From Gammaproteobacteria bacterium (GTDB lineage: Bacteria; Pseudomonadota; Gammaproteobacteria; Granulosicoccales; Granulosicoccaceae): a stretch of 7,998 bases of DNA. This document shows positions 5,490-7,998 of the stretch, piece by piece. The stretch covers positions 1 to 7,998 of the forward strand of contig JAHQVR010000250.1 in NCBI GenBank assembly GCA_019634245.1, written 5' to 3'. The notes under the pieces are model-generated. The model was given only the letters and a program-made list of their open reading frames with translations, was not told the DNA's origin and did not search any database. The number at the start of each line of letters is the position of its first letter. Position 1 is the stretch's first letter. The translations under genes and the position numbers were made by a program.

Positions 5490-5891
5490 ATGCTTCACGT
5501 TACTTCATGCCCTCGGCCATTTGTACTTGCGTTTCTGACGCTTGTTTTTTGTATTGGTCAATCCGCTCATCTATTCGCTGCAGAGCTCTTGATAGTTGAG
5601 CAATCAGACTGCCCTTACTGTGATCGGTTCAATGATGAAATCGGGCAAGTATACGCAAAAACCGATGAAGGCAAAGTTGCCCCGCTTGTGCGTCTCCAGC
5701 TACGGGACACATGGCCAAAGACATACGAATCAATTGCCAAACCAGCAGTAACACCAACGTTCATCCTCGTGCACAATGGTAAGGAAATTGATCGTTTGCA
5801 CGGCTATCAAGGCGATGAATTTTTCTGGTTCTTGCTGAATGATATGCTCGATAAGCTACCCGAAAACGTGCAAACTCAAAACAGATTATAA
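5490..5891 (+). CDS. soxS: SoxS-like periplasmic thioredoxin-fold protein
   Basis: A 133-aa exported thioredoxin-like protein. Residues 1-30 form a signal peptide (R9, hydrophobic 11-23, likely cleavage after LFA or AA). The redox motif C41-P-Y-C44 is followed by a helix (DRFNDEIG), then TPTFILVHNGKEI, where P89 fits the cis-Pro loop of thioredoxins, and HGYQGDEFFWFLLNDML near the end. This order and length match SoxS of the Sox operon of Paracoccus-type bacteria, a thiol reductase that keeps the SoxYZ carrier active. It is unrelated to the E. coli regulator of the same name. No other sox gene is in the window, but it faces away from the tusA/yeeE group across 151 bp. A more general DsbC/TrxA-like reductase role cannot be excluded. 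It converges on the repeat-protein gene, with 36 bp between the stops. Confidence 0.75.
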   Translation: MLHVTSCPRPFVLAFLTLVFCIGQSAHLFAAELLIVEQSDCPYCDRFNDEIGQVYAKTDEGKVAPLVRLQLRDTWPKTYESIAKPAVTPTFILVHNGKEIDRLHGYQGDEFFWFLLNDMLDKLPENVQTQNRL

Positions 5892-5910
5892 AATTCCACT
5901 AGTAGATACA

Positions 5911-5939
5911 CGGCGCTCCACTCAGCTTTACTGACGCCG
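5911..5939. terminator. Bulged hairpin between convergent genes
   Basis: CGGCG (5911-5915) pairs with CGCCG (5935-5939), and TCAG (5922-5925) with CTGA (5931-5934) around a 5-nt loop, leaving a 6-nt bulge on one side. It lies at the meeting point of the SoxS-like gene and the repeat-protein gene. There is no T-run on either strand next to the stem, so termination activity is doubtful. Confidence 0.25.
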
Positions 5940-7058
5940 AGTCTCCGACATTGCTCTGGCCATTTCTGGCATTACCATCATCATTTTCATCATTAGTTCC
6001 GGGCTCATTGCCTGCATCATAGATTCGACCACTTCGGGTTTAATCATTGTTGTAATCATTCCTGCAAATAAATCCGGATCGGCCAGCTTCAACATGGAGT
6101 CCATGACCTGAGGTTCGGCCATTGTCTGCATCCAATTCACCATCAACTCGGGATCAACAGCATTGGCAATAGAATCGATTGTTTCGGGGTTAGCCATAGT
6201 ATTCATCCAGCTTCGAATAATCTGCGCATTCAACATTCCCAACATCGAGTTCGTGAAGTCAGGGTTTGTCATGCTGTGCATCCACTGCGACAGAATCTCA
6301 GGTTCGACAATGTTGGCGATGGCCCGAAAAAATTCAGGGTTGGACATAGCAGAGAGCCATTGGTTGATTGCTGCTGGATCAGCAATGGACATCATCGACT
6401 CCACCATTTCAGGTTGCGATATCGTGTCCATCCACTGCGTAACCATTTCCGGCGGCATTTTCTTCGCAACAGCATCCAACTGGGGTGGCACACCCGTCAT
6501 CATTTGAGCTAACTGCCGGCTGGTCATCACACGCATCCACTGTGTCATGTATTCGGGGTCTACCGTGGTCGTCATTGAGCTCACAATTTCCGGATTCGTC
6601 ATTGCACTCATCCATGACTGCATCAGCTCTGGTTTTGCCACGTTAGAAAACGCACTGAACACTTTTGGCGACGACATGATTGCAATCCAACCTTGTAAAA
6701 CCCTCGCATCACCGTATTGCATCATGGTATCGATGAATGACTCATGTGTCATAACCGTCATAAATTGACGCATCAACACCGGGTTAAAAGTATCTGTCAT
6801 TTGAGACATGGTCTCTGGGTTGGAAACCACGCCCGACCAACGACTTAAGGCCTCTGGGTCAATACTTGATTCAAGCTGATGGACGAACTCGGGTGTGGCA
6901 ATATCACCATAAACAGACGTATCGTTTGCTTTAACCAGGCCAGCACACGTGAATGCCAAACCCAACAGAAACCACCTGACAATGTACCCGGAGCATCGAG
7001 CAGTTAATCTACCTGTTTCACAGAAATACGACACAATTTTTCTCGCCTTATAGCTCAC
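5928..7058 (-). CDS. Exported Met/Trp-rich 25-residue-repeat protein
   Basis: No family I can name. The 376-aa protein has a long basic N-terminus and a hydrophobic stretch (28-44, possibly cleaved after VKA), so it should enter the membrane or periplasm. From residue 66 to the end it is twelve tandem units. Units 1-4 and 6-11 have exactly 25 residues, unit 5 has 35 (insertion VPPQLDAVAKK region, about 190-200), and unit 12 is degenerate. The consensus is hydrophobic-D-P-E-4x-W-M-2x-M-x-N-P-E-3x-S-M-3x. Trp occupies position 9 in nine units. Two [DN]PE helix caps per unit suggest paired short helices forming a solenoid. There are about 48 Met in 311 residues and no Cys in the repeats. GTG at 7056-7058 is chosen because AGGAG lies 6 nt upstream. 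The start overlaps the DUF302 gene by 11 nt, implying translational coupling. Structural scaffold or metal-binding roles are speculative. Confidence 0.85.
   Translation of the reverse strand: MSYKARKIVSYFCETGRLTARCSGYIVRWFLLGLAFTCAGLVKANDTSVYGDIATPEFVHQLESSIDPEALSRWSGVVSNPETMSQMTDTFNPVLMRQFMTVMTHESFIDTMMQYGDARVLQGWIAIMSSPKVFSAFSNVAKPELMQSWMSAMTNPEIVSSMTTTVDPEYMTQWMRVMTSRQLAQMMTGVPPQLDAVAKKMPPEMVTQWMDTISQPEMVESMMSIADPAAINQWLSAMSNPEFFRAIANIVEPEILSQWMHSMTNPDFTNSMLGMLNAQIIRSWMNTMANPETIDSIANAVDPELMVNWMQTMAEPQVMDSMLKLADPDLFAGMITTMIKPEVVESMMQAMSPELMMKMMMVMPEMARAMSETRRQ
5931..6863 (-). repeat. Array of twelve 75-bp coding repeats
   Basis: The unit boundaries, as residues of the encoded protein, are 66-90, 91-115, 116-140, 141-165, 166-200, 201-225, 226-250, 251-275, 276-300, 301-325, 326-350 and 351-376. 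DNA identity between units is modest and concentrated around the codons for W-M and N-P-E (for example ATCCACTGCG-type stretches near 6280 and 6430). The duplication is therefore old and kept in register at protein level. A half unit (GDIATPEFVHQLESS, residues 51-65) precedes unit 1. Confidence 0.85.
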
Positions 7059-7803
7059 CGTATGCTCCTGCTTCCATTATGCTATGGATGTTTTCTCTTA
7101 TCGCAATGGCTTCTTCTCGCAGCTCATCAGACATTTTGTTCGGATTAGGACTAGTGTCTAACCATCTCACATCCCAATCTAGTGTTACCACCCATAAGTC
7201 CCCGGCTGAATCTTCAATTACAGCAATTCGACAGGGAAGCAACGCGACGAACTCCGGGCTGTAATCAAGAATTTTTCGCATGGTCATAACATCACAGTAA
7301 CTGACTATTTCAACCTTCGGCATTGGCTCACCGGAAATCGACTCCATGATTTTCCAAGGCGTGTTATGCCCTACCATGCGAAAATTCAGTAAGTTGGCCC
7401 GAAGGTTCATCGACTCAATAACATCATCAATGCTCAACCCATCATCCACCTTGATCTTATGGGTCATCATGTTGACCATATCTCTCAAGCTGAACGGGTT
7501 GACCGCCATGAAAGACTGAGCTGCATTCATTTTTGCTTCGCGGCTGATGGAGCGCATCATGGTATTGGGCTCCGCCGGATCCTGAGCGGGTTTCAGCATT
7601 TCATGCATGAATGACTGTGACTGCTTTTCCTCATCCATTGCAGTGGTGGAATCGGACTCATCTGTTTGTGCTAATACTGTCTGATCTGCGACTGTTTGAT
7701 CTGCGACTGTTTGTGCGAGGGCTGTTTGCAAAAGAGCATTACCAGCTGAGAAACAGCTTGTTAGCACAACCACAGTGGCCAGATTGCGAATTATCTTCAT
7801 CAT
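7048..7803 (-). CDS. Exported DUF302-domain protein
   Basis: A 251-aa secreted protein with a C-terminal DUF302 (PF03625) domain. The N-terminus is a signal sequence with two possible processing routes: cleavage after ALA (about residue 30), or lipidation at C17 in the lipobox-like L-T-S-C. A low-complexity linker with repeated ADQTV units (about 31-47) and a Met-rich region (66-113) precede the DUF302 core (about 114-215: IKVDDGLSIDDVIESM, VEIVSYCDVMTMRKIL, SPEFVALLPCRIAVIED). C170 and C191 lie in the positions where this family often has Cys. Domain function is unknown; structures show small alpha/beta dimers. After the core comes RWLDTSPNPNKMSDELREEAI and a helix. The gene starts 3 nt after the preceding gene ends and overlaps the repeat-protein gene by 11 nt, so the three are one transcription unit. 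Confidence 0.85.
   Translation of the reverse strand: MMKIIRNLATVVVLTSCFSAGNALLQTALAQTVADQTVADQTVLAQTDESDSTTAMDEEKQSQSFMHEMLKPAQDPAEPNTMMRSISREAKMNAAQSFMAVNPFSLRDMVNMMTHKIKVDDGLSIDDVIESMNLRANLLNFRMVGHNTPWKIMESISGEPMPKVEIVSYCDVMTMRKILDYSPEFVALLPCRIAVIEDSAGDLWVVTLDWDVRWLDTSPNPNKMSDELREEAIAIRENIHSIMEAGAYGEL
7065..7069 (-). promoter_or_regulatory. Shine-Dalgarno inside the DUF302 gene for the repeat protein
   Basis: AGGAG on the minus strand lies 6 nt before the GTG at 7056-7058, within the last codons of the DUF302 gene (EAGAYGEL). It supports the GTG start of the repeat protein over a later in-frame GTG (codon 9) and fits coupled translation. Confidence 0.65.
7661..7730 (-). repeat. 15-bp tandem repeats in the DUF302 protein linker
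   Basis: Units at 7661, 7676, 7691, 7706 and 7721 follow a 15-bp period. Those at 7676-7690 and 7691-7705 differ by one base (ACTGTCTGATCTGCG and ACTGTTTGATCTGCG); the outer ones are diverged. They encode the ADQTV/LAQT run just after the signal peptide. Being a multiple of three, the array can change in copy number without breaking the frame. Confidence 0.75.
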
Positions 7804-7806
7804 GAT

Positions 7807-7998
7807 TTACTCGCTATCGGGCGTTACATCGAGTATGCGGGCGCGCTGAACCACTTTTGCTTCTCCATCGATACAGTTGCTCATACAGGGTTCCGATGTC
7901 ATTACATAATCGGTCTCTTCATGCCTGTCATCCATATAGAAATTTTCTTCATTTGGCAGGCGTATTGTGGAAAAGTTGTCTTTACTCAATTCAAAATC
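7807..7998 (-). CDS. C-terminal part of a gene running off the window
   Basis: The frame is open to the window edge (upstream codons encode D-F-E), so the TTG at 7987-7989 is probably an internal Leu and the gene begins outside. The visible 63 residues are acidic and end in TSEPCMSNCIDGEAKVVQRARILDVTPDSE. The pair of Cys spaced by three (C-M-S-N-C) after a YVMTSEP stretch looks like an extracytoplasmic redox or metal-binding tail, perhaps of a c-type cytochrome, but no CXXCH heme site is visible here. The TAA is 3 nt before the DUF302 start codon, so the two are surely co-transcribed. The identity needs the upstream sequence. Confidence 0.7.
   Translation of the reverse strand, partial: DFELSKDNFSTIRLPNEENFYMDDRHEETDYVMTSEPCMSNCIDGEAKVVQRARILDVTPDSE

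Noticed and set aside
5405..5599. A 64-codon plus-strand frame overlapping the start of the SoxS-like gene
   Set aside because: It overlaps the signal peptide region of the SoxS-like gene in another frame and has no family features or Shine-Dalgarno.
6163..6768. Several open frames opposite and within the repeat gene
   Set aside because: They arise from the 75-bp periodic coding sequence read in other frames. They have no start signals, and the repeat structure is only coherent in the leftward frame.
2965..7154. Five ACTAGT sites (near 2965, 3069, 5342, 5898 and 7149)
   Set aside because: Only modestly more than chance, with no consistent spacing or position relative to genes.

Overview
The window looks like a chromosomal segment from a sulfur-oxidising gammaproteobacterium. 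The reasons are a TusA-type sulfur carrier, a YeeE/YedE (TsuA-like) thiosulfate transporter and a SoxS-like periplasmic thioredoxin, alongside a PiuC/YbiX-type hydroxylase and a Spy/CpxP-like envelope protein. No taxonomic marker is present, so nothing finer than a probable Gammaproteobacterium is supported. There are no rRNA or tRNA genes, CRISPR arrays, insertion sequences or phage genes.

Left part (1-1009): the last codons of a rightward gene seem to end at 44 with a weak hairpin plus T-run. A 17-bp element repeated three times follows (117-167). Two unrecognised leftward genes come next (66 and 196 aa), the smaller of which takes its stop codon from the last repeat unit. At 1083-2360 two rightward Fe(II)/2-oxoglutarate oxygenases lie 18 bp apart: a prolyl-4-hydroxylase-like protein and a PKHD-type (PiuC/YbiX) hydroxylase.

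Middle (2394-5338): all genes point left. In transcription order they are a 76-aa small protein (GTG start), tusA, a yeeE-family transporter, an S24/LexA-fold protein without a DNA-binding domain and with Arg where the catalytic Lys is expected, and a Spy/CpxP-like protein with a possible lipobox. The TusA-YeeE pair suggests thiosulfate or sulfur import coupled to a cytoplasmic sulfur carrier. Divergent from them, the SoxS-like gene (5490-5891) would act in the periplasm, where this family is known to keep SoxYZ reactive. The 151-bp divergent region holds promoter-like elements for both directions. The -10-like boxes lie so close to both start codons that leaderless transcripts are possible.

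Right part (5928-7998): a leftward, tightly packed three-gene unit. It has the C-terminal end of a gene running off the window, a secreted DUF302 protein 3 bp later, and, overlapping that by 11 bp, a secreted or membrane-anchored 376-aa protein. This last protein is made almost entirely of 25-residue repeats rich in Met and Trp: twelve units, with one 10-residue insertion and about 48 Met in 311 residues. It matches no family I can name and is the best candidate here for something undescribed. With the DUF302 protein it probably forms an extracytoplasmic assembly, but its function cannot be read from the sequence.
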